Below are positions 8,195 through 16,802 of a stretch of DNA of 64,000 bases, piece by piece; within the stretch, counting starts at the first letter, position 1; the number at the start of each line of letters is the position of its first letter. Made by a program: the position numbers and the translations under genes. The stretch is from contig JBASEY010000017.1 of the NCBI GenBank assembly GCA_049652745.1, forward strand, positions 134,096 to 198,095, in the 5' to 3' direction. Origin of the DNA: JBASEY01 sp049652745 (GTDB lineage: Bacteria > CSSED10-310). The notes beneath the pieces are model-generated. The model saw nothing but the letters and a program-made list of their open reading frames with translations. It was not told the DNA's origin and searched no databases.

Positions 8195-10120
8195 TCACTC
8201 ACCCGCTCCGGAACGCAAAATTTTAAGCCGCTGTATCGCCTCGTGGATAAAAAGGGCTTCCTCAGGATTTTTCTCCGCTTTCTCAATATATTCACTCCAA
8301 GTTTCAATTGCCGAAGCAACTTGATTCAGCGATTCCAGACACATGGCTTTGCCATAAAGAGCCTGAACATTTGAGGGTTCCAATTCCAATACTCTGTCAA
8401 ATGCCGCGACTGCCTTCAAACAGTTATGCATGCTCTGTTCTGCTTGAGCGAGATGGAGCCAACCCAAGGAATAATAAGGTTGGATTTCAACGGCTTTTTC
8501 GAAATGTTCTTTCGCAGCCGGCATATTGCCGTTCGTGGCATAAAAGGTTCCAAGATTCGAATGTGCTTCAACCGAATTTGGATGTAATTTCAACGTCTTT
8601 ATCCACCATGAACTTGCTTCGTAATGGTTTCCATTGCTCCATGCGAGCTTACCCAGGTTCACCATTGCAGGTTCATAATCCGGTTTTAAGGCGAGCGCGT
8701 CCAAATAAGCCTGTCTGGCTTCATCCACTTTTCCGAGCCTTGTCAGACCACTACCTAAATTAAACAGCGGCTGTACATGCGAGTATGAGGTCAGCGGAAT
8801 CGCTTGTAATAAAGCTACAGTCGGCAAAATCCATCCAATTTTGACCAGTTCTCCAAGCATGCGTGTTTTTGCTAAAAGAAATATTTTGTAACAGCAGGCG
8901 CCGGAAAAAGGCGCTAAAAAAACCACTACCGGTAGCCGATATCTTGAATAGATATGAAAGGCTACCCAGATTAGGCAATAAGACATTATCCAAAGATATA
9001 AAAACCAGGTTTTTTTCCATGTTTTCATCAGAAAAAACATGCCGGTCAAGCCCAACGAACCCAGAAGCCAAAACGGATAGCGAGGATACCTGATGAAACC
9101 TGAATACCTGCGATAAAAATCAAAGTCGTAATTATCCGGCACCTCAACCCGGTTCCAAAACAAACCCAATTTGCGTATCTGTAGAAATAAAGCATCTTTA
9201 GGGTTATCCCGAATCCATTTCAGCGCTTCGTTGCGCCAGTATTTCCCAGCTTCCGCCGGAGATAATTTTCGCCCAACCGCTCGCTCAGCTTCACGATGAA
9301 AATCTTGCTCTTCATATTCAGGCGTCGCTCGAATACGTGGTGGTCTTTTAGAAGTTCCATCAGAATAAGGACTATTACCAAGATATAGATTAGCTCCACC
9401 TTGAGAAGTAAAAAGAACAAAGCGGCCGCTCATACGATAATTTCTCCACGTAAACGGACCGATACTGACAATCAAGCCGATAAAAAAGAAGCCAAAATGT
9501 TTGATCCATTTACTTGGTTTTTTCCATCCGGAGTCAACGGCGATCCAGAACACCACGAGAGGTATTTGTAAAAGGACCGACCCTTGAGTCGCCGAAGCAT
9601 AACCGGTTGCCAACCCCAATAATACCAGCCTGATGCCGACTGGTATTTTCAGTTGACGTTCCAATATCAGCCATAACATCAAAGCAGCAAAAAAAACAGT
9701 CAGAGTTGTCTTTAAAATCAGACCCGTATGAAAAATCAAAACGGGATAAACGGCTAGTGATAAAGCGGCAATAACAGCGGAAGGATAATTGAACAGGTTC
9801 AATGTTATCCTGTAAACCAACACGATAGTTATCAGGTCGATAAGTATTTGTACGATTCTAACAAGTTCAACGCTGTGATTTGAAAAGGAATATATGGCTG
9901 CAAGAAAATATGGATAAAACGGCGCTTGAAAATAGATTCTCTCCGGCAAGTTGCCAGTCAATATTTGTTTAGCCGTCGCGTCATATGCCAGACTGTCCAA
10001 GACCAAAATATCGGCAACAGGATCGTTGTGCAACATGACGAGGTGGCCAAACCGGAACAATGCTGCAATCAGCAAAACCCAGACGATACCCGCTTTACGC
10101 ACTTGTTTTCCTGTTGTCAT
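8195..10120 (-). CDS. GT-C (PMT/ArnT-like) membrane glycosyltransferase fused to TPR domain
   Basis: 641 residues. The first ~420 contain about ten hydrophobic segments. An acidic Asp-Ser-Leu-Ala-Tyr-Asp stretch in the first periplasmic loop is typical of GT-C enzymes that use polyprenyl-phosphate sugars (PMT_2/ArnT group). Residues ~465-635 are at least four TPR repeats (for example LGKVDEARQAYLDALALKP). A membrane GT-C core with a C-terminal TPR recalls eukaryotic TMTC O-mannosyltransferases. Similar TPR fusions occur in bacteria, so the substrate may be protein; this is inference. It is convergent with the glycosyltransferase at 6762 (17 bases between stops) and divergent from the PLD gene. 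Confidence 0.8.
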   Translation of the reverse strand: MTTGKQVRKAGIVWVLLIAALFRFGHLVMLHNDPVADILVLDSLAYDATAKQILTGNLPERIYFQAPFYPYFLAAIYSFSNHSVELVRIVQILIDLITIVLVYRITLNLFNYPSAVIAALSLAVYPVLIFHTGLILKTTLTVFFAALMLWLILERQLKIPVGIRLVLLGLATGYASATQGSVLLQIPLVVFWIAVDSGWKKPSKWIKHFGFFFIGLIVSIGPFTWRNYRMSGRFVLFTSQGGANLYLGNSPYSDGTSKRPPRIRATPEYEEQDFHREAERAVGRKLSPAEAGKYWRNEALKWIRDNPKDALFLQIRKLGLFWNRVEVPDNYDFDFYRRYSGFIRYPRYPFWLLGSLGLTGMFFLMKTWKKTWFLYLWIMSYCLIWVAFHIYSRYRLPVVVFLAPFSGACCYKIFLLAKTRMLGELVKIGWILPTVALLQAIPLTSYSHVQPLFNLGSGLTRLGKVDEARQAYLDALALKPDYEPAMVNLGKLAWSNGNHYEASSWWIKTLKLHPNSVEAHSNLGTFYATNGNMPAAKEHFEKAVEIQPYYSLGWLHLAQAEQSMHNCLKAVAAFDRVLELEPSNVQALYGKAMCLESLNQVASAIETWSEYIEKAEKNPEEALFIHEAIQRLKILRSGAGE

Positions 10121-10167
10121 TCCAAGTTTTCCAGGCTGAGATCAATCTTTTTCCACAAGGTTTGAAC

Positions 10168-10196
10168 TTGACGCAAACCACTATCTCCAGTACATC
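10168..10196 (+). promoter_or_regulatory. Candidate promoter for the PLD-like gene
   Basis: TTGACG (10168-10173), 17-base spacer, TACATC (10191-10196). The -35 is good and the -10 is poor. It is placed correctly about 20 bases before the coding start region with its AGGAGG. Confidence 0.3.
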
Positions 10197-10216
10197 TGTT
10201 TTTTAGGAGGCACTGG

Positions 10217-11680
10217 ATGAAACGCGTATTATTATCGTCATTTTTAGTTATTTCCGCAATGTTGTCCGAAACTGCATTTATTGAAGCTTCAGACATTCCG
10301 GCAGGTTTTCAAGTGTTTTTCAACGATGCTTCTCACAGCCAGAGCAACAGCATCGATATAGAACTGATAAAACTTATCGACAATGCCGATAAATCAATAG
10401 CGGCAGCCTTTTACTCAATTGGGAGGGTCGCTATTGCAGATGCCTTTATCAGAGCTGCCGACCGCTTGGGAATAGACAATGTCCGCATCATCACCGATGC
10501 CAATAATCGCAATTTATCGGCTTGTAAGCGGCTGGAGACTGCAGGCCTGTACGTAATCGATGAAACATGCGACGGCTGGTCGGGCGACAGCTTGAATTCT
10601 CACAATAAATTTTGTGTGGTCGATGATGAAAAAGTTTGGACGGGTTCATATAACATCACGGATTCGGGTACGATTTATAACAACAATCATGCCGTGGCTA
10701 TCGATTGCCCGGATCTGGCCCAAGCCTTTTTGACGGAATTCAACGAAATGTGGGGAGCTGAAGCCGGACCTCCCGGCAACTGCTCCTTTTCAACCAATAA
10801 AAGAACGGTGATTGATAACCTTGTCACGTGCAATGGAGTGCCAATTGAAGTTTATTTCTCTCCGACAATAAGTCCATCACCCAATACGGCATACGATGCT
10901 TTGATGAACAACATGGACGATACGCTCGAGTCGATCCATTTCTGTATGTATACCTTCACGCAAACGAATTTGGCTGGAAAACTCATACAGATTCATGAAA
11001 ATGGCATTCATGTGCAAGGGGTAATGGACGAGCTCCAAGCTTTAGCGCCTTATTCCGTATACAAATATCTAAAAAACAATCACATCGATGTGATTATGAG
11101 CAAACAGGTTGAACCTCATGCGAATCTTCTTCACCACAAATTTGCTGTTTTCGATGTCAACCTTGCTGCGGCCAGGGTCGCCACCGGTTCCTATAATTGG
11201 ACTTTAGCGGCTCAAACAATCAATGACGAAAACACCTTGATAATTCATAACCAGGCAATCGCCTGGGAATTTTATAAGGAATTCCATCGTAATTATTACG
11301 GGTTTGATCCTGGGGAGAAAGACCCCGTCATTAAGCTTTCGATAAATGAAACCGAATTTATACCGGGAAGTTATTTCATCACTAATGCGTCGATAGTAAA
11401 CCCCGGTCATGCTTCGGTGAGTTTTTATGAATATATCATTTTGGACATAGGCGCCCAATATGCGAATGAACAGTTTTATTTCTGGCCGTCCTGGTCCCGC
11501 GACATTGATTCCAAATATGTGGTTCTTGGGGGTAACAGTTCATTCAATCACAGTATCCTTCAGTTTCTTGTTCCATTGGATATGCCCGGATTCGGTCCGC
11601 TCAGAATTTGGGCAGGTATGCTTGATTCCAAAGGATCTCTTGTTGGCAATATTGATTTTGTCGAATTTTCTTTTCTTTGA
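10217..11680 (+). CDS. Secreted phospholipase D-like protein (two HKD motifs)
   Basis: 487 residues. A signal peptide (~1-25) is followed by two PLD catalytic half-sites: HNKFCVVD (~129-136, then GSYN) and HHKFAVFD (~306-313, then GSYNW). Both have the HxK(x)4D pattern, so the active site should be complete within one chain. The last ~120 residues look like a beta-sandwich domain. The family includes nucleases, phospholipases and cardiolipin synthases; the arrangement and lack of membrane helices favour an exported nuclease or phosphodiesterase. AGGAGG lies six bases before the ATG. It stands alone between divergent and convergent genes. The natural substrate cannot be assigned. Confidence 0.85.
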   Translation: MKRVLLSSFLVISAMLSETAFIEASDIPAGFQVFFNDASHSQSNSIDIELIKLIDNADKSIAAAFYSIGRVAIADAFIRAADRLGIDNVRIITDANNRNLSACKRLETAGLYVIDETCDGWSGDSLNSHNKFCVVDDEKVWTGSYNITDSGTIYNNNHAVAIDCPDLAQAFLTEFNEMWGAEAGPPGNCSFSTNKRTVIDNLVTCNGVPIEVYFSPTISPSPNTAYDALMNNMDDTLESIHFCMYTFTQTNLAGKLIQIHENGIHVQGVMDELQALAPYSVYKYLKNNHIDVIMSKQVEPHANLLHHKFAVFDVNLAAARVATGSYNWTLAAQTINDENTLIIHNQAIAWEFYKEFHRNYYGFDPGEKDPVIKLSINETEFIPGSYFITNASIVNPGHASVSFYEYIILDIGAQYANEQFYFWPSWSRDIDSKYVVLGGNSSFNHSILQFLVPLDMPGFGPLRIWAGMLDSKGSLVGNIDFVEFSFL

Positions 11681-11704
11681 GCGATTTTTAAATTAAGCCT
11701 AAAC

Positions 11705-11725
11705 GATATTTTTATCGGTTTTTCG
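11705..11725 (+). terminator. Weak candidate terminator after the PLD-like gene
   Basis: A five-base stem CGATA/TATCG with a TTTT loop is followed by GTTTTTC, shortly after the stop at 11680. The stem is short and AT-rich, so this is tentative. An adjacent CGGCC/GGCCG dyad lies just downstream. Confidence 0.3.
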
Positions 11726-11757
11726 GCCCGAACGAAAGGCCGTCTTCAATGGAGCCG

Positions 11758-12303
11758 TTATTTCTTTTCAGCTTTTTTAACGGATTCCAAGCCGGCTTGC
11801 AGAGCTTTTCGATTCAGTTCTTCAGTCCCTTTGGGAACTCTGGTCAATACAGCGTTTTCAATGGCCGATTCACTGACCACACCGGACAACGCGACAACCA
11901 CACCCAACGCGACGATATTGGCAACGATGATTTTACCAATTTTTTCCTGCGCAATTCGGGTAATTGGGACAACGTGTGTTTTAAAATTCCCTGCAGGCAA
12001 CTTCTGAACAAAGTCCTCATCGACAATTAAAATTCCGCCAGGTTTCAAGTCATGGATGTATTTATCACAACTTTCTTGCGTCAATGCCAATAAAAGATCG
12101 ATATTGGTTGCCTTAGGGAAAAAGATGTCTTCATCGCTGATGATAACTTCCGATTTACTGGCTCCTCCACGAGCTTCAGGGCCGTACGATTGACTTTGGG
12201 TGGCATTTTTTTGGTCATAAATTGCCGCGGCTTCCGCCAGAATCACTCCGGCCAGAATCATTCCTTGTCCCCCTGAACCACTCAAACGTATTTCATATCT
12301 CAT
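11758..12303 (-). CDS. korC: 2-oxoglutarate:ferredoxin oxidoreductase, gamma subunit
   Basis: 181 residues with the gamma-domain signature of 2-oxoacid:acceptor oxidoreductases: RLSGSGGQGMILAGVILAEAA at the N-terminus and SYGPEARGGASKSEVIIS around 60. It forms the last gene of the korD-korA-korB-korC run, 22 bases after korB, so the set is a complete four-subunit enzyme. The complex oxidatively decarboxylates 2-oxoglutarate to succinyl-CoA with ferredoxin as acceptor, or runs in reverse for CO2 fixation. Choice of 2-oxoglutarate over other 2-oxoacids rests mainly on the adjacent sucCD. Confidence 0.93.
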   Translation of the reverse strand: MRYEIRLSGSGGQGMILAGVILAEAAAIYDQKNATQSQSYGPEARGGASKSEVIISDEDIFFPKATNIDLLLALTQESCDKYIHDLKPGGILIVDEDFVQKLPAGNFKTHVVPITRIAQEKIGKIIVANIVALGVVVALSGVVSESAIENAVLTRVPKGTEELNRKALQAGLESVKKAEKK

Positions 12304-12325
12304 GATTTATAGTCTCCACTGCTGG

Positions 12326-13138
12326 CTAAACATTCGACCCAAGCGCCTTTTGGGCGAGTTTGTTATATTGCTCCGTGTATTCAGGCCGTTCGATATCCCA
12401 TAAAATACCCGTTGTAAATTTGCCTTCCATTTGCTCCGGAGTCAATTTTGCACCGACTGGTACGGCATTATCTTTCATCCATTTTAACATGTCTACAGGT
12501 GTACGAAGTTTATTTCGTCGTCCATAAGATGTAGGACATTGAACGAAAACTTCAACCAGGCTGAATCCGTTTTTAGCGAGCGCTTTAGCAAAAAGTGTTT
12601 CCATCTGTTTGGTATGATACGCTGTCGATCGACCTACAAACGACGCTCCGGCAGCTTTGGCCAACTCGCTGATGTCGAAGTTCGGCTCGATGGATCCATA
12701 TGGCGCCGTGCTTGCAAAAGCTCCAGAAGGAGTCGTTGGAGAAGCTTGGCCGCCGGTCATGCCATAGATAAAATTATTGTACAGAATCACAGTGATGTCG
12801 ATGTTTCTTCGAGCGGCATGGATAAAGTGGTTTCCACCGATAGCCGTTGCATCGCCATCTCCTGACACGACGATGACGTGAAGTTTAGGATTGGCCAACT
12901 TGACACCGGTTGCAAAAGCGAGAGCTCTGCCGTGAGTCGTGTGCAGTGTATTGAAATCGACATATCCGGGAGTTCTGGACGAGCAGCCAATGCCGGAAAT
13001 CAGAACGATATCGTTTTTTTCCCATTTCAAAGAATCGATCGCTCTTAGAAGGCTTTTCAACACGGTTCCATCGCCGCATCCCGGGCACCAGATATGTGGA
13101 AACTTATTTATTCTTAAATATTTTTCATAATTAAACAT
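12326..13138 (-). CDS. korB: 2-oxoglutarate:ferredoxin oxidoreductase, beta (TPP-binding) subunit
   Basis: 270 residues. It has the beta-subunit markers: IWCPGCGDG near the N-terminus, a TPP/Mg motif GDGDATAIGGNH (~95-106) followed by NNFIYGMTGGQASPTTP, and GCSSRTPGY. ATG at 13138 overlaps the korA stop (TGATG), with AAGGAG eight bases upstream; a GTG three bases earlier is an alternative. It supplies the thiamine-diphosphate active site and a cluster ligand region. Its length fits the short beta subunit of the KOR group rather than pyruvate:ferredoxin oxidoreductases. Confidence 0.94.
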   Translation of the reverse strand: MFNYEKYLRINKFPHIWCPGCGDGTVLKSLLRAIDSLKWEKNDIVLISGIGCSSRTPGYVDFNTLHTTHGRALAFATGVKLANPKLHVIVVSGDGDATAIGGNHFIHAARRNIDITVILYNNFIYGMTGGQASPTTPSGAFASTAPYGSIEPNFDISELAKAAGASFVGRSTAYHTKQMETLFAKALAKNGFSLVEVFVQCPTSYGRRNKLRTPVDMLKWMKDNAVPVGAKLTPEQMEGKFTTGILWDIERPEYTEQYNKLAQKALGSNV

Positions 13139-14277
13139 CACACGATCTCCTTGGTCGCTTCGACGATCAATTTCGGCTCGATTGGTTCACCATTCAATGA
13201 ATTAACAAGGCGTATCGGCACATCTGTATTGACTAAACGTTCAATTTCCCGTTTTACCTGGCCCATATTGGCCTCGACAACAACTATGCCTTTACAGGTC
13301 TTGACGGTATCTTTGAATGCCTGTTCAGGAAAAGGCCAGAGTGTCATCGGCTGGAATAAAACCGGCTGCCTGTCTTCGTTTTCCATCATCTTCAAAGCTT
13401 GTCTGGCTGACCTGGCTGATGAACCATAGGCCAGGATCAGCACATCAGCTTTCGGATTTCCTGCTGTTTTATATTCGACGATCTCATCTGTATATCGTGA
13501 TATCTTTCTATTCAGCCTTCGCATAAACGCATCGATTTTTTGGGGATTATTTGTCGGAAACCCGGTTTCATCATGGCAAAGGCCCGTTACATGGTATCGG
13601 TACCCTGAACCGAAATCCGCCATCGGTGGGATATCGCTTTCCACCATTTTATAAGGCAGATACTCATCATATGGGCAAGTGGGTCTTGGCCGATCGATCC
13701 TGACAACCTGGTCATCAGGAATTTCAACCAAGATTTCGCGCATGTGGCCGATGATTTCATCGAGCAATAAAATAACAGGTGTACGATATTTTTCAGCCAG
13801 GTTAAAAGCTCGAATGGTCATATGATAAATTTCCGGAACAGTAGATGGCGCCAACACAATAATTTCGTGATCACCGTGAGTTCCCCAGCGTGCTTGCTGA
13901 ACATCGCTTTGAGAGGATTGTGTCGGCAAACCGGTGCTGGGGCCTCCTCTTTGAACATTGACGACGACACAGGGAACTTCGGTCATAACAGCATAGCCGA
14001 TATTCTCTTGTTTCAAAGAAAACCCTGGGCCACTGGTTGCCGTCATTGATTTAAGGCCTGTCAACGACGCACCGATAACAGCGCCCATAGCGGCTAATTC
14101 ATCTTCCATTTGGATAAATTTTCCACCGGTTTTTGGTAATTCCTGGGCAAGAATTTCGGCTATTTCCGAGGATGGTGTTATCGGATAGCCGGCAAAAAAC
14201 CGACATCCGGCTTTCAAGGCTCCCAAAACACAAGCATGATTCCCCTGGACAAACACAGGCTTAATGGTCTGATTCAT
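13138..14277 (-). CDS. korA: 2-oxoglutarate:ferredoxin oxidoreductase, alpha subunit
   Basis: 379 residues matching the alpha subunit: QGNHACVLGALKAGCRFFAGYPITPSSEIAE at the N-terminus, then QMEDELAAMGAVIGASLTG and TATSGPGFSLKQENIGYA, which bind the substrate CoA and TPP side. The C-terminal domain follows VEYKTAGNPKADVLILAYGSSARSAR. It is coupled to korB by TGATG and lies 12 bases downstream of korD. It belongs to the same transcript direction as sucCD, consistent with a 2-oxoglutarate to succinate module. Confidence 0.94.
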   Translation of the reverse strand: MNQTIKPVFVQGNHACVLGALKAGCRFFAGYPITPSSEIAEILAQELPKTGGKFIQMEDELAAMGAVIGASLTGLKSMTATSGPGFSLKQENIGYAVMTEVPCVVVNVQRGGPSTGLPTQSSQSDVQQARWGTHGDHEIIVLAPSTVPEIYHMTIRAFNLAEKYRTPVILLLDEIIGHMREILVEIPDDQVVRIDRPRPTCPYDEYLPYKMVESDIPPMADFGSGYRYHVTGLCHDETGFPTNNPQKIDAFMRRLNRKISRYTDEIVEYKTAGNPKADVLILAYGSSARSARQALKMMENEDRQPVLFQPMTLWPFPEQAFKDTVKTCKGIVVVEANMGQVKREIERLVNTDVPIRLVNSLNGEPIEPKLIVEATKEIV

Positions 14278-14289
14278 GATCTCTTTTTC

Positions 14290-14505
14290 CTATTGGTTTA
14301 ATTCATCAGGTATGATTTCTATACAGAAATCAGGACAGGCCTCTTCGCATCTACCGCAGACAATACAGGCTTCAGGATGAACGGCAACTGACTTGAACCT
14401 TTTGATTTCATAGACACTTTTCGGACAAACTTCAACACAGATGGCACATCCTTTACACCATTCCGTTTTCATTTTGATTTCTTTAAGTTTTCTTGATCGA
14501 CTCAA
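14290..14505 (-). CDS. korD: Ferredoxin-type delta subunit, two 4Fe-4S clusters
   Basis: 71 residues with two classical CxxCxxCxxxCP motifs: CKGCAICVEVCPKS and CIVCGRCEEACPDF. It is the electron-carrying subunit of the oxidoreductase. The start is a TTG at 14505, supported by AGGAG seven bases upstream; an internal ATG in the same frame would leave no ribosome site. It is the first gene of the kor block, separated from sucD by 114 bases that contain a 17-base dyad (14591-14607). Confidence 0.92.
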   Translation of the reverse strand: MSRSRKLKEIKMKTEWCKGCAICVEVCPKSVYEIKRFKSVAVHPEACIVCGRCEEACPDFCIEIIPDELNQ

Positions 14506-14590
14506 GTTATTTCTCCTAAAAAATCTATTTAATAGTCTAAAAAAAACAATTCGACCGACCGAAAGATATGCAATATATCAAATCGGTCAT

Positions 14591-14607
14591 TTCAATGCAG
14601 CATTGAA
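14591..14607. promoter_or_regulatory. 17-bp dyad between sucD and korD, possible operator
   Basis: TTCAATG, three bases, CATTGAA is a perfect inverted repeat in the only sizeable gap of the sucCD-kor gene run. It could bind a dimeric regulator, or fold as an RNA hairpin with a tight loop. There is no T-run to make it a terminator. Confidence 0.3.
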
Positions 14608-14619
14608 CCATATTGTTCG

Positions 14620-15492
14620 TCATTGATCAAGATATTTCAACAACATCTTACCAATATTCCCCAGACTGTCTACAACAATTATCCCTGCATCCCTCATTTT
14701 ACCGATTTTATCTTCCGCCGTGCCTTTTCCTCCGGAAATAATCGCACCGGCATGCCCCATCCGTTTTTCAGGCGGCGCAGTTTTTCCCGCCACAAAACCA
14801 ATGACAGGTTTAGTCATCGTGGAGGCGACAAAATCCGCCGCTTTTTCTTCTGCCTGACCCCCTATCTCACCGATCATGATCACTGCATCCGTTCCAGGAT
14901 CATCTTGAAACAATCCCAGACAATCCACAAAACTCATTCCCGTTATCGGGTCGCCACCAATACCGATCGCTGTGGATTGTCCCAATCCCAAAGCGGTAAC
15001 CTGCGCTACAACCTCATAGGTTAGCGTGCCGCTCCTGGAAATAATTCCTATCCGTCCCGGGCGATGTATGTCGGACGGCATGATGCCGATTTTACATTCC
15101 CCTGGCGTGATGATACCCGGGCAGTTCGGTCCGATTATCCGCACTCCCATTTCCGTTAAACGTTTTTTTGCCAGCATCATCTCGAGCGCCGGCAGCCCTT
15201 CCGATATACAGATGATCAGGCGAATACCCGAAAAAGCAGCCTCGTAAACCGCATCGACGGCGAATTGAGATGGAACGAAAATAATGGAGGTATCAGCATT
15301 TGTTTCGGCAACGGCTTCCTCCATAGAGTTGAACACCGGCACCCCGTTGACTCGGGTTCCACCTTTTCCAGGCGTCACCCCTGCTGCTACATCCGTTCCA
15401 TACGCTATCATTTGTGCAGTATGAAAAGAACCTTCTCGACCGGTTATCCCCTGAACAATCACTTTGGTATGTCTGTTAACCAAAATACTCAT
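14620..15492 (-). CDS. sucD: Succinyl-CoA ligase (ADP-forming), alpha subunit
   Basis: 290 residues, normal length. The CoA-binding Rossmann start VIVQGITGREGSFHT, the GPNCPGIITPGECKIGIMP block and the phosphohistidine loop in RMGHAGAI (active-site His ~247) are intact. With SucC it interconverts succinyl-CoA and succinate with substrate-level phosphorylation. The ATG overlaps the sucC stop (ATGA). It sits upstream of kor genes, so the product of KOR feeds directly into this enzyme, or the reverse in reductive operation. Confidence 0.96.
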   Translation of the reverse strand: MSILVNRHTKVIVQGITGREGSFHTAQMIAYGTDVAAGVTPGKGGTRVNGVPVFNSMEEAVAETNADTSIIFVPSQFAVDAVYEAAFSGIRLIICISEGLPALEMMLAKKRLTEMGVRIIGPNCPGIITPGECKIGIMPSDIHRPGRIGIISRSGTLTYEVVAQVTALGLGQSTAIGIGGDPITGMSFVDCLGLFQDDPGTDAVIMIGEIGGQAEEKAADFVASTMTKPVIGFVAGKTAPPEKRMGHAGAIISGGKGTAEDKIGKMRDAGIIVVDSLGNIGKMLLKYLDQ

Positions 15493-16676
15493 GAATTCCG
15501 ACCTCCAAGCGCAAGCACAACCACTCGTTCAGCAGCTTCTTCCAACGTTGTTGCCGTATGCAATGGTAAACCTGATTCTTTTAACAACATCATACCCTCA
15601 CGCGAATTCGTGCCGGCAAGACGAACGACCAACGGACAATCCATCCGAATTTCTTCCACTGCAGTTATAATTCCTTCCGCAACCCAGTCACATCGAACAA
15701 TTCCAGCAAAAATATTCACCAAAACAGCTTTGACATCGGGATCACTCAGTAAAATCTTAAACGCCTCTGTAACTGATTGTTTTCCGGCGCTTCCTCCAAT
15801 GTCCAAAAAATTTGCCGGCTTTCCACCATACATACTGATAGTGTCCATAGTTGCCATTGCCAAACCCGCCCCATTGACCATACAGCCGATTTCGCCGTCT
15901 AATTTGACATAATTCAAATGATATCGGGCAGCTCGCACTTCCTGTTCTGATTCTTCATGTGAATCTTTCAGCTCAACCAGTTCGGGATGCTTATAAAAAG
16001 CCGATTCATCCAAATTGATTTTAGCGTCCAAAGGATACAGGTCATCCTTATCGGTCAACACCAGCGGATTGATCTCGACTTGAGAACAATCCAGGCCAAT
16101 AAACATTTTATACAGCCCCGAGAACAGGTGAAATGCGGATTGAACCGCTTTACCAGTCAGTCCGAGCTTTTCAGCCAATGTTCTAATTTGGAAATTCAGC
16201 AATCCCAGATATGGATCAATTTCAACCCTTATGATCGACTCGGGATTTTTCTGAGATGTCTCCTCGATATCGACACCACCTTCAGCCGATACCAACATCA
16301 AGGGCATTTCACCGTCGCGATCCAAAACCAAACCGACATACAACTCTCGACGAATTCCAATGTCGGCATTGACTATCATCACTTTTCGAACCAATTTGCC
16401 GTTTGGTCCTGTTTGAGGACTCACCAAGCGCATACCCAGTATTCTACGCAGCGCCTCCTCGGCTTCTTTGATCGATCGAACCAAGGCAACACCGCCGGCT
16501 TTTCCCCGGCCGCCGGCATGGATTTGCGCTTTTATCGCCAGTTGAGACATACCTGCATCAAACATTGAATGAGCAGCATCCAGACCTGATTTTACCGAGT
16601 CTGCCAATCGAAAAGGCAATACGGGGATGCCATATTTTTTCATTAGATCATGAGCTTGGTATTCATGGATTTTCAC
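15489..16676 (-). CDS. sucC: Succinyl-CoA ligase (ADP-forming), beta subunit
   Basis: 395 residues from a GTG at 16676. This start gives the conserved KIHEYQAHDLMKKYGIPV and has CGGAGGG about eight bases upstream; the longer reading from 16736 adds 20 unrelated residues. ATP-grasp features include AIKAQIHAGGRGKAGGV, VEINPLVLTDKDDLYPLDAKINLDE and the C-terminal NIFAGIVRCDWVAEGI. It forms the nucleotide-binding half of the enzyme. It is the first gene of the sucCD-korDABC run and is divergent from the ArsA-like genes. Confidence 0.95.
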   Translation of the reverse strand: MKIHEYQAHDLMKKYGIPVLPFRLADSVKSGLDAAHSMFDAGMSQLAIKAQIHAGGRGKAGGVALVRSIKEAEEALRRILGMRLVSPQTGPNGKLVRKVMIVNADIGIRRELYVGLVLDRDGEMPLMLVSAEGGVDIEETSQKNPESIIRVEIDPYLGLLNFQIRTLAEKLGLTGKAVQSAFHLFSGLYKMFIGLDCSQVEINPLVLTDKDDLYPLDAKINLDESAFYKHPELVELKDSHEESEQEVRAARYHLNYVKLDGEIGCMVNGAGLAMATMDTISMYGGKPANFLDIGGSAGKQSVTEAFKILLSDPDVKAVLVNIFAGIVRCDWVAEGIITAVEEIRMDCPLVVRLAGTNSREGMMLLKESGLPLHTATTLEEAAERVVVLALGGRNS

Positions 16677-16802
16677 AACCAGACCCTCCGTTTCCAGCAG
16701 CGGGTGCAGATTACCCGATAGGCGCAAATCATTCAATACATATCCTTCAAAAGAGTTGCATTCACTCGGAAAGAAAACTAGATTTCCGGTAGTGAGATTA
16801 CG

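Noticed and set aside
15265..15912. 215-codon plus-strand frame
   Set aside because: Antisense shadow of sucC and sucD, which are fully supported.
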